64,000 nt of DNA from Phycisphaerales bacterium PN19_bin_20 (GTDB taxonomy: Bacteria > Planctomycetota > Phycisphaerae > Phycisphaerales > UBA1924): positions 141,418-205,417 of the forward strand of contig JAJOLK010000003.1 of assembly GCA_021173225.1 (NCBI GenBank). The letters are read 5' to 3'. Shown here in pieces: positions 35,821 through 43,366 of this stretch. The translations under genes and the position numbers were made by a program. A model generated the notes under the pieces. The model was not told the DNA's origin and ran no database searches. It saw only the letters and a program-made list of their open reading frames with translations. Numbering within the stretch: the first letter of the stretch is position 1; each line of letters begins with the position of its first letter.

Positions 35821-37539
35821 CTAAGCCCTAAAGATCGCGCCAAGCCGCTTGCCCATCAATACGCTCGCACCTACCAGCGTCACCGCCAGCAGCGCCATAC
35901 CCCACACGCCCATCGCCGCCGCCACGTGCGGCCCGTCCGCCAGCCGATTCGCAAACGCAAAGATCGCCTTCGTGATCGGGTAGTGCCGCTCCTGCTGCGC
36001 CAGAATCAAACTATCGCTCACCTCCAGCATCGCGAAGCTGAACGCCAGCAGCGCGCCGGCAATCAGGTTCGCCGCAATCAGCGGCACAATCACCCGGCGC
36101 ACCGCCGTCACCCGGCTCGCGCCAAGGTTCATCGCCGCCTCTTCAAGCTGTCCGCTCGTCTGCTGCAAGCCCGCGACCGTCGCCCTCACAATGTACGGCA
36201 GCCGCCTGATCGCGTACGCCGCAATCAAAAACGGCACGGGGTTCGGGTCGCTGCCCACCACGCTCAGCGCCTCCAGCGGGTTGCCCTTCCCAAACGGCCA
36301 CCGCAGGCTCAGCGCCACAAACCCAAACGCCATCACCAGCCCGGGCACCGCCAGCGGCAGCATGCACAACGCGTCCAGCAACCCGCGCCCCCACACCTGC
36401 GTCCGCACCAGCACGTAACCGATCAGCACGCCCAAAAACAAGTCAATCGCCACCGCCACACTCGCCAGCAAAAGGCTCATCGTGATCGCGCTGCTCGCAA
36501 GGTCGCTCGTTAGCGCCTGGTCAAAGTGCGCAATCGTGAACTCACGCGGCAGCACGCTGCGGTACCACTGACCAGTCCCCGAGAGCGCCGTCAGCACCAC
36601 GCCCACGTGCGGCAGCACCGCCGCCATCGTCACCGCCGCGAACAAACCCGTCGCCAGCCAGCCCCTCCAACCCGCCAGCACGCCCTCGCCAGACGCACGG
36701 CTCGCCTTTGCGAACATCGCGTAACTCTGCCCGCCAAGCAGCCACTTGCCCAGCCCGTAGCAACTAAGCGCTACCGTCAGCATCACCAGCGTCAGCGCGT
36801 ACGGCTCGCTGCTCCGCTCGACCTCCTTCAGCCCGTCAAAGATCTGTACCGATGTCACCTGCCGATACTCAAACACCAGCGGCGTGCCAAGCTCCGTAAA
36901 GCTCCAAATAAACACGATCGTCGCGCCCGCAAAGATCCCCGGCCGCACCAGCGGCAGCGTGATGGTCAAAAGCCGACGCCAGAACCCCGCCCCAAGGTTC
37001 TCCGCGCTCTCATCCAGCGCGGGGTCAAGGTTCGCCAGTGCCGCGCTCGCGTTCAGGTAGATGATCGGGTACAGGCTCAGCGCCTGCACCACCACCACCC
37101 CCGCCAGCTGCGCAGAGCCCACAAAGTCAACCTCAGTCCCCAGCAGCGTGTTGAGCGCCCCCTGCGTCCCGAACACCATCTTGAAACCAATCGCCCCAAC
37201 AAACGGCGGCAAAATCATCGGCACCAGCACCAGCGCGTTGAACACCCCCTTGCCAGGGAACCGGTACCGCGTGCTCAGCACCGCCAGCGGCAGCGCGATC
37301 GCGCACGCCGCGATCGTCGTCATCGTCGCGATCTTCAGGCTGTTCACCATCCCGCCAACCAGGATCGGGTTCTCAAACACCAGTAAAATGTTCCGCAGCG
37401 TAAACCCCGTCGCCTGCGTCGGATTCTCGTAGAACGCCCCGATCAACGTCAGCGCAATGGGGTACAGCAGCAGTGCCGAAAGCACCAGCAACAGCGACGT
37501 CAGCAACGCGTACTGCGAAATCAACCTTGACCAGCGCAT
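35821..37539 (-). CDS. Fused ABC transporter permease (iron(III)-type)
   Basis: A 572-residue permease with two complete BPD_transp_1 halves and about 12 helices, like FbpB/SfuB iron(III) permeases. Each half has an EAA loop: ENLGAGFWRRLLTITLPLVR and AAMNLGASRVTAVRRVIVPL. The two halves are the usual way to form a full permease pore from one polypeptide in this family. No substrate-binding protein or ATPase gene is adjacent, so it is an orphan permease. ATG 37539 is chosen because the first helix starts a few residues later. It is divergent from a Bax-inhibitor-1 family gene. Confidence 0.88.
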   Translation of the reverse strand: MRWSRLISQYALLTSLLLVLSALLLYPIALTLIGAFYENPTQATGFTLRNILLVFENPILVGGMVNSLKIATMTTIAACAIALPLAVLSTRYRFPGKGVFNALVLVPMILPPFVGAIGFKMVFGTQGALNTLLGTEVDFVGSAQLAGVVVVQALSLYPIIYLNASAALANLDPALDESAENLGAGFWRRLLTITLPLVRPGIFAGATIVFIWSFTELGTPLVFEYRQVTSVQIFDGLKEVERSSEPYALTLVMLTVALSCYGLGKWLLGGQSYAMFAKASRASGEGVLAGWRGWLATGLFAAVTMAAVLPHVGVVLTALSGTGQWYRSVLPREFTIAHFDQALTSDLASSAITMSLLLASVAVAIDLFLGVLIGYVLVRTQVWGRGLLDALCMLPLAVPGLVMAFGFVALSLRWPFGKGNPLEALSVVGSDPNPVPFLIAAYAIRRLPYIVRATVAGLQQTSGQLEEAAMNLGASRVTAVRRVIVPLIAANLIAGALLAFSFAMLEVSDSLILAQQERHYPITKAIFAFANRLADGPHVAAAMGVWGMALLAVTLVGASVLMGKRLGAIFRA

Positions 37540-37577
37540 GCCCACAAGGTAGCCAACCACGACCTGAACTTCCGCCC

Positions 37578-37651
37578 TTGCCTCGCGTGAGGCAGGTTCT
37601 CCAGGCCGCCTCCTTGCCTTCGCCTCGCGTGGGGCAGGATTCCATCCTGCC
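37578..37651. repeat. Tandem hairpin elements in the divergent region upstream of the permease
   Basis: TGCCTC-GCGT-GAGGCA (37579-37594) is a perfect stem. A near-copy CGCCTCGCGTGGGGCAGG lies at 37621-37638 and runs into a second perfect stem, GGCAGGAT-TCC-ATCCTGCC (37633-37651). A GGGCAGGATT word also occurs near 35686-35695. The two similar hairpins lie between divergent starts (37539 and 37694), so they are not simple terminators. A small dispersed element or regulatory structure is possible. Confidence 0.4.
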
Positions 37652-37693
37652 AAGGCTTTGCCTCCTCATTGCTTGCCCCGCCTACTATTCCCC

Positions 37694-38569
37694 ATGTTGT
37701 GGTGGTGGCACGGCCGCCGCCTGATCTGTCCCTTGACCCAGCCCGGCACCCCCGGGCCCATCTCCGTGGAGGGCTCCTTGACGCAGTCCAGCAACCCCGC
37801 ACTCGTACGCTTTTCACCTGACGCCTGGCGCGACCTCCCCGGCATGAGCCTCTCCAAGGCCGCCAAGGCCTCCGCCATGACCGTCACAGGCACCGTCACC
37901 GCCACCGCCATCCTCCTGTTCATCACCATTGCCGCCGCCGCCGGCGGCTGGCTCCTGGTCCAGAAAAACCCAAGCCTCATGCTCCCGATGTCCATCGGCA
38001 GCCTCGTGCTCTGTCTGCTCACCTGCTTCGTGCTCTTCCGCTTCCCCAAGGCCGCCCCCTACATCTCACCGATCTACGCCATCCTCCAAGGCCTCGTCGT
38101 CGGCGGCATCTCCTGGATCTACGCCACCAAAACCGCCGGCACCAGCGTCGGCGGCGCCACCGGCTCCATGATCATCATCAACGCCGGCCTGGCCACCGCC
38201 GCCACACTCAGCGTCATGCTCAGCCTCTACGCCTTCGGCCTGCTCAAGGCCGGCAGAACCTTCCGCAACGTCATGCTCGTCGGCGGCGTCGCCGTCGGCC
38301 TCTACCTCCTCGCCTCCCTCGGCATGTCGCTCTTCGGCGTCACTCCCGCCTTCCTCTCCTCAGGCCCCATCGCCATCGCCCTCACCGCCGCCATCACCCT
38401 CTATTCCGCCTTCTGCCTCATCCTTGACTTTGACCTGATCGAGTCCAGTGTCGAGGCCGGCGCTCCCAAATACATGGAGTGGTACTGCGGCTTCGCCCTC
38501 CTGGTCACCCTGGTCTGGATCTACATCAACTTCCTCCGCCTGCTCTCGCTGCTCCGCAGCAACAACTAA
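37694..38569 (+). CDS. Bax inhibitor-1/YccA-family membrane protein
   Basis: A 291-residue membrane protein with about seven helices of the BI-1/YccA family. Typical segments are LFRFPKAAPYISPIYAILQGLVVGG and the C-terminal LYSAFCLILDFDLIESSVEAGAPKYMEW, where the conserved Asp residues match the calcium/proton sensor in BI-1 structures. The first roughly 60 residues are soluble. ATG 37694 is used; a 12-residue upstream extension (from 37658) is possible. BI-1 proteins are thought to conduct calcium or modulate FtsH-type proteolysis. The gene is followed by secG. Confidence 0.88.
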   Translation: MLWWWHGRRLICPLTQPGTPGPISVEGSLTQSSNPALVRFSPDAWRDLPGMSLSKAAKASAMTVTGTVTATAILLFITIAAAAGGWLLVQKNPSLMLPMSIGSLVLCLLTCFVLFRFPKAAPYISPIYAILQGLVVGGISWIYATKTAGTSVGGATGSMIIINAGLATAATLSVMLSLYAFGLLKAGRTFRNVMLVGGVAVGLYLLASLGMSLFGVTPAFLSSGPIAIALTAAITLYSAFCLILDFDLIESSVEAGAPKYMEWYCGFALLVTLVWIYINFLRLLSLLRSNN

Positions 38570-38750
38570 TCACCGCCCTCCACCCCGCCCGAAACGGCCG
38601 GGTGAAGCTTCGCTCGCACCCCTCCCGCATCCCCGCGCTATGCTTCCGCCCTTCCCCCCGGCCCTGTCAGTCAGGCACGTCCGGGCCGCTGTCCCACTCC
38701 CCAATAGCACTGCGCACATGACACCCGACCCCGCCGCACATACATCCGAC

Positions 38751-39242
38751 ATGGCCTTTAACCTGGCCTCCACGCTCACCGCCACGCTGGGCTTCACCCT
38801 TGACTGGGGCCGCATGGGCGTCGGCCTGCTCCTGGTCGGGTTCATCGCGGCCTGCGCCATCCTCATCCTCATCATCCTGATTCAAAAGCCCCAGGGCGGC
38901 GGCCTCGCCGGCGCCTTCGGCTCAGGCTCAGGCTCGGGTCAAACCGCCTTCGGCACTCGCACCGGCGACGCCCTCACTTGGATCACCGTCGGTGCCTTCG
39001 TCCTCTTCGTCGGCCTCGCCATCGCCATGAACTACGCCTCGAAGCCCCCCAAGGCGCCAGCCGCCGAGCCAGAGGCCATCGCCCCCGCGACCACAACGCC
39101 CGCGACCACAACGCCCGCCGGATTTACGCCCGCGCCCCCTCTGCCGACCGAAATCACGCCCGCGCCCGCCGCGACTGTGCCCGTGGTCATCACTCCCCCG
39201 CCCACGCCCGCACCCGCGCCCGCACCCTTGACCACACCCTGA
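38751..39242 (+). CDS. secG: Protein translocase subunit SecG with Pro-rich C-terminal tail
   Basis: A 163-residue SecG. Two membrane helices flank the conserved loop KPQGGGLAGAFGSGSGSGQTAFGTRTGD (about residues 46-70). SecG assists preprotein translocation through SecYE. The core is normal. The last roughly 70 residues are an Ala/Pro/Thr tail (ATTTPATTTPAGF...TPAPAPAPLTTP) of unknown role, as seen in several planctomycete SecG proteins. ATG 38751 is used, with ATG 38718 eleven codons upstream as an alternative. yicC begins 40 bases later, so they are likely one operon. Confidence 0.93.
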   Translation: MAFNLASTLTATLGFTLDWGRMGVGLLLVGFIAACAILILIILIQKPQGGGLAGAFGSGSGSGQTAFGTRTGDALTWITVGAFVLFVGLAIAMNYASKPPKAPAAEPEAIAPATTTPATTTPAGFTPAPPLPTEITPAPAATVPVVITPPPTPAPAPAPLTTP

Positions 39243-39282
39243 CCGCCCGCGCGCCAGCGCCACCGGACAACGGACCTTCCAC

Positions 39283-40173
39283 ATGATCCGCAGCATGACC
39301 GGCTTTGGAGAGGCCTCTTGCACCCACCAGGGCGTGCACTTCTTTCTCGAGCTGCGCTCCCTCAACAACCGCTACTTCAAGGCCGCCATCAGGCTCCCTG
39401 ATGAGTTCCAGGGCCTCGAAGCAGAGATCGAGAGCGAGCTGCGCCGCATGCTCTCCCGCGGCAGCCTCACCCTCTCCGCCTCATGCTCAGACTCCTCAGG
39501 CGGCGCCGCCCACACAATCAACAAGGCCGCACTCGGCGCTTACATCGATCAGCTCGCCGCACTCCCACAAGTTGCCAGCGGCCTCACCCGCATCGAGATG
39601 GGCCCGCTGCTCTCGCTCCCGGGCGTGCTCCAGCCACCCGCCAACGAAGAGGCCCGACACGACCTCGCACGCACCGCCTACCTCGGCCTGCTCAAGCAGG
39701 CCTGCACCGAGCTTGAAAAGATGCGCGCCCGCGAGGGCCAGCTCCTCAAGGCCGACCTGCTCGCCCAGCGCGAGGTCATCGTCGAGCACCTCCGCGTCGT
39801 CCAAGAACGCGCACCCGTCGTCGTCAACGACTTCGCACAGCGGCTTAAGAACCGGGTCGAGACCCTGCTCAAAGACAACGGCCTGACCGTCCAGCCCGTT
39901 GACCTCATCCGTGAGATCGCCGCCTACGCCGAAAAGTCTGACATCTCCGAAGAGATTACCCGCCTCGGCGGGCACATCGAACAGTTCATGGCCCTAGTTA
40001 GCAAGGACGACGCCAAGCCCATCGGCCGCACGCTGGACTTCCTCAGCCAAGAGATGCTCCGCGAAGCCAACACGATGTCCAGCAAGAGTAACGACGTCGG
40101 CATCAGCCGCGCCGTCGTCGAGATCAAGAGCGCCATCGACCGCATCAAAGAGCAGGCCGCCAACGTGGAGTGA
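39283..40173 (+). CDS. YicC-family endoribonuclease
   Basis: A 296-residue YicC-like protein. It begins MIRSMTGFGEA, the invariant family N-terminus, and continues LRSLNNRYFKAAIRLPDEFQ. The C-terminal DUF1732 segment IEQFMALVSKDDAKPIGRTL and LDFLSQEMLREANTMSSKS are equally typical. YicC proteins are RNases that act on small RNAs and stress transcripts. The length is standard. Strong context: 40 bases after secG on the same strand. A 274-base gap follows. Confidence 0.95.
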   Translation: MIRSMTGFGEASCTHQGVHFFLELRSLNNRYFKAAIRLPDEFQGLEAEIESELRRMLSRGSLTLSASCSDSSGGAAHTINKAALGAYIDQLAALPQVASGLTRIEMGPLLSLPGVLQPPANEEARHDLARTAYLGLLKQACTELEKMRAREGQLLKADLLAQREVIVEHLRVVQERAPVVVNDFAQRLKNRVETLLKDNGLTVQPVDLIREIAAYAEKSDISEEITRLGGHIEQFMALVSKDDAKPIGRTLDFLSQEMLREANTMSSKSNDVGISRAVVEIKSAIDRIKEQAANVE

Positions 40174-40447
40174 GCGGGCAAGCGAGGTTGGGCAGCGGGC
40201 AATCGGCGCTGCCGAGTAATTGTGTCACGCCGTAGCGATGCTTAGCGAGGCGTACCAGTACCTGCCATGGCAATGCGTCGCGTGGCGGTCAGTAGAAGTG
40301 CGCGGCAGCGCTTGCCACAGGATCAACGGCCGAGCAAATTCAGGCCTTCAGCGCACGTCGCGTTTCACGCGACCATGAACCATCGCACAATGGTCAATGT
40401 CTTTGACCGCCCGATCACCGCCCGATCACCGCGCAATCACCGCCCGA
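40174..40447. other. Convergent intergenic region with an 11-bp tandem repeat
   Basis: 274 bases between yicC and the TPR-alphaCTD gene. Four units of an 11-base repeat (CCGATCACCGC) lie at 40411-40454 and run into the end of the TPR-alphaCTD gene; the third unit has GCA in place of CCG and the last is incomplete. No gene or clear terminator hairpin was identified. Confidence 0.6.
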
Positions 40448-41389
40448 TCACTCCCCATCAATCTCGCGCAGCTTCAGCCCGTACTCCTGAAGCTTGATCT
40501 TCACCTCGGTCAGGCTCGTCGCGCCAAAGTTCTTCACACCCAGCAGCTCCGCCTCGGTGTGCGTCACCAGGTCGCCAAGGCTCTGGATGTTCAGCAGCTG
40601 CAGCGCCTTGCGCGCACGCACCGACAGGTTCAGCTCGCCCACGGCCTTGGTCAGCACCGCCTCCTGACCCGTCCCCTTCATCGTGTCCAGCATCTGACGA
40701 CGTGCCGCACGGTGCGCCTCGTCACGCCCCTGCCCAAGCCGCAGACCCTTCTGCCCCAGCATCACCTTGATCTCCTCCAGCGAGTTATCGCCGAAGTTCT
40801 TGTAGCTCATCAGCTCCTGCTCGGTCGTCCGGATCAGGTCGCCCAGCGTCCGGATGTTCATCTTCTTCAGGCACGTACGCGCCCGCACCGACAGCTCAAA
40901 GTCCGTCACCGGCGTGTCGAGCAGCGCGCTGCGCTTGAAGCGGTCCTGAGAGTGGTCGTCCTCCAGCACCATGCTCTTGCTCGCCGTCACGTCCTGCATG
41001 TACAGCCGCGCACGCGCGTGGTTCGGGTCCGTCTCAAGCACCTGACGAAGGCACCGCTCCGCGCGGTGCCAGTCGCCCTGATCCTCGTACAGCACCGCCA
41101 GGTTCACAAGCGCGTTGATCGGCGCCGGCGGACGCTCAATCGCCTTCTCGTAACACTCAATCGCCCCATCCTCCTCGCCAGAAAGGTCCAGCAAGTACCC
41201 AAGACGAAAGTTCAGCTTCGGGTCCAGCGGGTCCGCGGCCACGGCCTTGCGCAGATGGACAATCGCCAGGTCACGGTCGCCCGCCGCTTCGGCCCGCTCA
41301 GCCTCGCCAGACGCACGCGCCGCCGCCTGCGCGTCACGCTGAACCTCGGCCGCACCAATCACCAAGTCCATCACGTTGTGACTCGACAT
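40448..41389 (-). CDS. TPR protein with two RNA polymerase alpha C-terminal-domain-like modules
   Basis: A 313-residue protein combining three tetratricopeptide repeats (about residues 45-140, e.g. DRDLAIVHLRKAVAADPLDP and DWHRAERCLRQVLETDPNHA) with two consecutive alpha-CTD-like domains. The first has LSVRARTCLKKMNIRTLGDL plus LMSYKNFGDNSLEEIK, the second LSVRARKALQLLNIQSLGDL plus LLGVKNFGATSLTEVK. In E. coli alpha-CTD the DNA-binding residues are R265, N268, C269, G296, K298 and S299. The Arg, Gly and Ser are kept in both modules here, but N268 is replaced by Thr or Lys and K298 by Asn or Thr. ATG 41389 follows GGAG; TTG 41404 is an alternative. It is likely to contact promoters, sigma factors or activators. 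Confidence 0.9.
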   Translation of the reverse strand: MSSHNVMDLVIGAAEVQRDAQAAARASGEAERAEAAGDRDLAIVHLRKAVAADPLDPKLNFRLGYLLDLSGEEDGAIECYEKAIERPPAPINALVNLAVLYEDQGDWHRAERCLRQVLETDPNHARARLYMQDVTASKSMVLEDDHSQDRFKRSALLDTPVTDFELSVRARTCLKKMNIRTLGDLIRTTEQELMSYKNFGDNSLEEIKVMLGQKGLRLGQGRDEAHRAARRQMLDTMKGTGQEAVLTKAVGELNLSVRARKALQLLNIQSLGDLVTHTEAELLGVKNFGATSLTEVKIKLQEYGLKLREIDGE

Positions 41390-41556
41390 GCCGCTGCACT
41401 CCAAATAGCCCCGCCCGCCGCGTTGCGCACGCAGCCAAGCGGGCCGAGATTATAGCCCGCCAACGCCTTCAAGTAGCCCCGCAAGTACCCCGCTGGTCTT
41501 CGCCAGCCGCCCCCAGCCGCCCCCAGCCCCCCCCCGGCTCCCCCAGCCCCGGGGTT

Positions 41557-42321
41557 TCAGACGCGCGCCGCCGCTGCGGCCACAATCGCACCAAACTCGT
41601 CGGGCTTCAGGCTTGCGCCGCCCACCAGCGCCCCGTCCACGTCCGGCATCGCCATCAGGCTCTGGGCGTTCGCCCCCGTCACGCTCCCGCCGTACTGAAT
41701 CCGCACCGCCCCAGCCGCCTCGCTGCCGAACATATCGCGCACCACGGCCCTGATGTGCCAGTGCGCGTCCTGCGCGTCATCGGCCGTCGCGGTCTTGCCC
41801 GTCCCGATCGCCCAGATCGGCTCGTACGCGATCACAAGCCGCGCCATCTCCTCAGGCCGCACCTCACGCAACCCAAGGCGCGTCTGCTTCTCGTTGATGT
41901 GGTTGGTCTCGCCCACGTCGCGCTGGTGCAGGCTCTCACCCACGCACAAGATCACGCCCAGCCCCGCGTGCAACGCCGCACGCAACTTGAGGTTGACCAT
42001 GTCGTCACCCTCGTGGATCACATGCCGACGCTCGCTGTGCCCGGCCAGCACCCACGTGCACCCGCAGTCCACCAGCATCCCGGGCGAAACCTCGCCGGTG
42101 AACGCGCCCTTCTCGGCGTGATACACGTCCTGCGCGCCAACTTGCACCGCGCTGCCGCGAACCGCCTCGCCCACCGCCAGCAAGTACGGCAGCGGCGGAA
42201 AGACCACCGTCTGCACGCCACCCTGAGCCCCGGCCAGCTTTACCACCGCCCGCGCCAGCTCAACGCCCAAGGCCCGGTTGGTGTTCATCTTCCAGTTGCC
42301 GCCGATGATCGGTGTCCGCAT
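41557..42321 (-). CDS. tpiA: Triosephosphate isomerase
   Basis: A 254-residue TIM-barrel isomerase interconverting dihydroxyacetone phosphate and glyceraldehyde-3-phosphate. The active-site Lys is in GGNWKMNTN, the catalytic His in LAGHSERRHV, and the catalytic Glu in IAYEPIWAIGTG. The phosphate-binding loops IQYGGSV and ALVGGASL follow. ATG 42321 is chosen since the domain begins directly there. The length is standard. It is transcribed alone and upstream of the TPR-alphaCTD gene on the same strand, with a C-rich 167-base gap between them. Confidence 0.97.
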   Translation of the reverse strand: MRTPIIGGNWKMNTNRALGVELARAVVKLAGAQGGVQTVVFPPLPYLLAVGEAVRGSAVQVGAQDVYHAEKGAFTGEVSPGMLVDCGCTWVLAGHSERRHVIHEGDDMVNLKLRAALHAGLGVILCVGESLHQRDVGETNHINEKQTRLGLREVRPEEMARLVIAYEPIWAIGTGKTATADDAQDAHWHIRAVVRDMFGSEAAGAVRIQYGGSVTGANAQSLMAMPDVDGALVGGASLKPDEFGAIVAAAAARV

Positions 42322-42349
42322 GGGCCAATATAGAGCCCCACAATCCGGC

Positions 42350-42634
42350 GGGCGCACGTGGTTGACTTTGACTTTGAGTCTGACCAGCTCTCTGAGCGCG
42401 CGCCACACACGCTTTTGTCAGCGGGCGATGGCCGCCGCGATGCTCTTGGCCGACACGGGCGTGCCCTACCGAAGGCTGCGCGTCGTCGCGTGTGCTGCCA
42501 ACGAGCGTGCCGTGCCACTGGCGCGCGTGAGCGGCCGGCACCGCACCAACCAGCGCGTCGAGCTGGTCATGACCCGCGACCAAGCGTCTGAAGATCCGCA
42601 CCAGCGCGACTCGCCAAGGTGGTTCGAATGATGG
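42350..42634 (+). pseudogene. Possible remnant of an OmpA/MotB-like C-terminal domain
   Basis: In one frame this region reads SSLSARHTRFCQRAMAAAM, then LLADTGVPYRRLRVVACAAN, then RHRTNQRVELVMTRD. That is the order of the last helix-strand-helix-strand of an OmpA-like peptidoglycan-binding domain (LSxxRAxxVxxxLxxxGVPxxRL...GRxxNRRVEIV). The N-terminal part is absent, and an adjacent frame reads VDFDFESDQLSER, which resembles the first strand. No start codon or ribosome site is evident. It is probably a decayed fragment, though coincidence cannot be excluded. It overlaps the tpiA upstream region on the other strand. Confidence 0.35.
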
Positions 42635-42851
42635 CGCGTCCGGGGACCATTGACACGCGCTTAGGCCTTCGTTTCTCTGCTCTGGCCCCTACTCCACGCT
42701 ACAAGCCCCGTGGCTGGCGTCTGCCGCACGCGCGACCAGACCCACCCCAAGGTACCACCCAGGCCCGCCGCGTCGATCCTGGCGCAGATACAGATTCGAG
42801 CGCACTTCTGCGGCGTTCCGCGGCAGGCTGGGCAAGCCCTAACCTTCCGAC
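42635..42851. other. Intergenic region before the zinc-ribbon protein
   Basis: About 220 bases with no supportable gene, adjoining the possible OmpA-like remnant to give a stretch of roughly 530 bases without an intact gene between tpiA and the zinc-ribbon gene. A hairpin-like TTCTGCGGCGTTCCGCGGCA lies near 42806-42825 but is imperfect. No promoter hexamers were identified. Confidence 0.5.
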
Positions 42852-43247
42852 GTGACCAGCCCGCCCAGCGATGACAGACCCCGCGATAAAGTCGGCGGCG
42901 GCCCGCGCGGGCCAGACGCCTCGGGCCTCAAGCTGCGCGGGGTTGATGGTGAGGTCGTCGCTCGCGGCGCGACCGGCCAGCGCCCGCCACGGCTTCGGCC
43001 AGAACTAGACGACGATGAGATCTCGGACCTCCCGCAGCGGGCCGACGTCGAGCGGTTTAGCGGCGTGACGCGGCGCTGCCCAGAGTGCAAGAAAGAAGTC
43101 TTTGACGATGTCGTGGCTTGCTACCACTGCGGGGCGTATATGGAAGAGGACCGGTCTCGCCGGCGTGTGCCGGTGTGGGTCTTGGCCACGGCGGGCCTGG
43201 TGATCCTGGGCTTTCTGCTGGTCGCTCTGCGCGGGGTGGTCTTCTAG
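42852..43247 (+). CDS. Zinc-ribbon membrane protein of unknown function
   Basis: A 131-residue protein with a GTG start. The N-terminal roughly 70 residues are polar and charged. A zinc ribbon follows: RRCPECKKEVFDDVVACYHC, i.e. Cys-x2-Cys...Cys-x2-Cys, at about residues 75-93. One C-terminal helix (VPVWVLATAGLVILGFLLVALRG) anchors it in the membrane. It could be a small sensor or scaffold. It sits 119 bases upstream of the multicopper oxidase gene in the same orientation, but no functional link is visible. Confidence 0.75.
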   Translation: MTSPPSDDRPRDKVGGGPRGPDASGLKLRGVDGEVVARGATGQRPPRLRPELDDDEISDLPQRADVERFSGVTRRCPECKKEVFDDVVACYHCGAYMEEDRSRRRVPVWVLATAGLVILGFLLVALRGVVF

Positions 43248-43366
43248 GATTGCGGGAGCGCCGGGCTTCTGGCCGGGGCGTGGAATGTGTGGTAGATTGT
43301 TCTGTGCTGTACCGGCGGTGCTCAGGCCCATCCGCAGTGCCGCGCGTGCTTAGTGAGGAACCCCAG

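Noticed and set aside
36526..37386. Arg/His/Gln-rich plus-strand frames opposite the ABC permease
   Set aside because: Antisense shadow of hydrophobic helices, with no ribosome site or domain.
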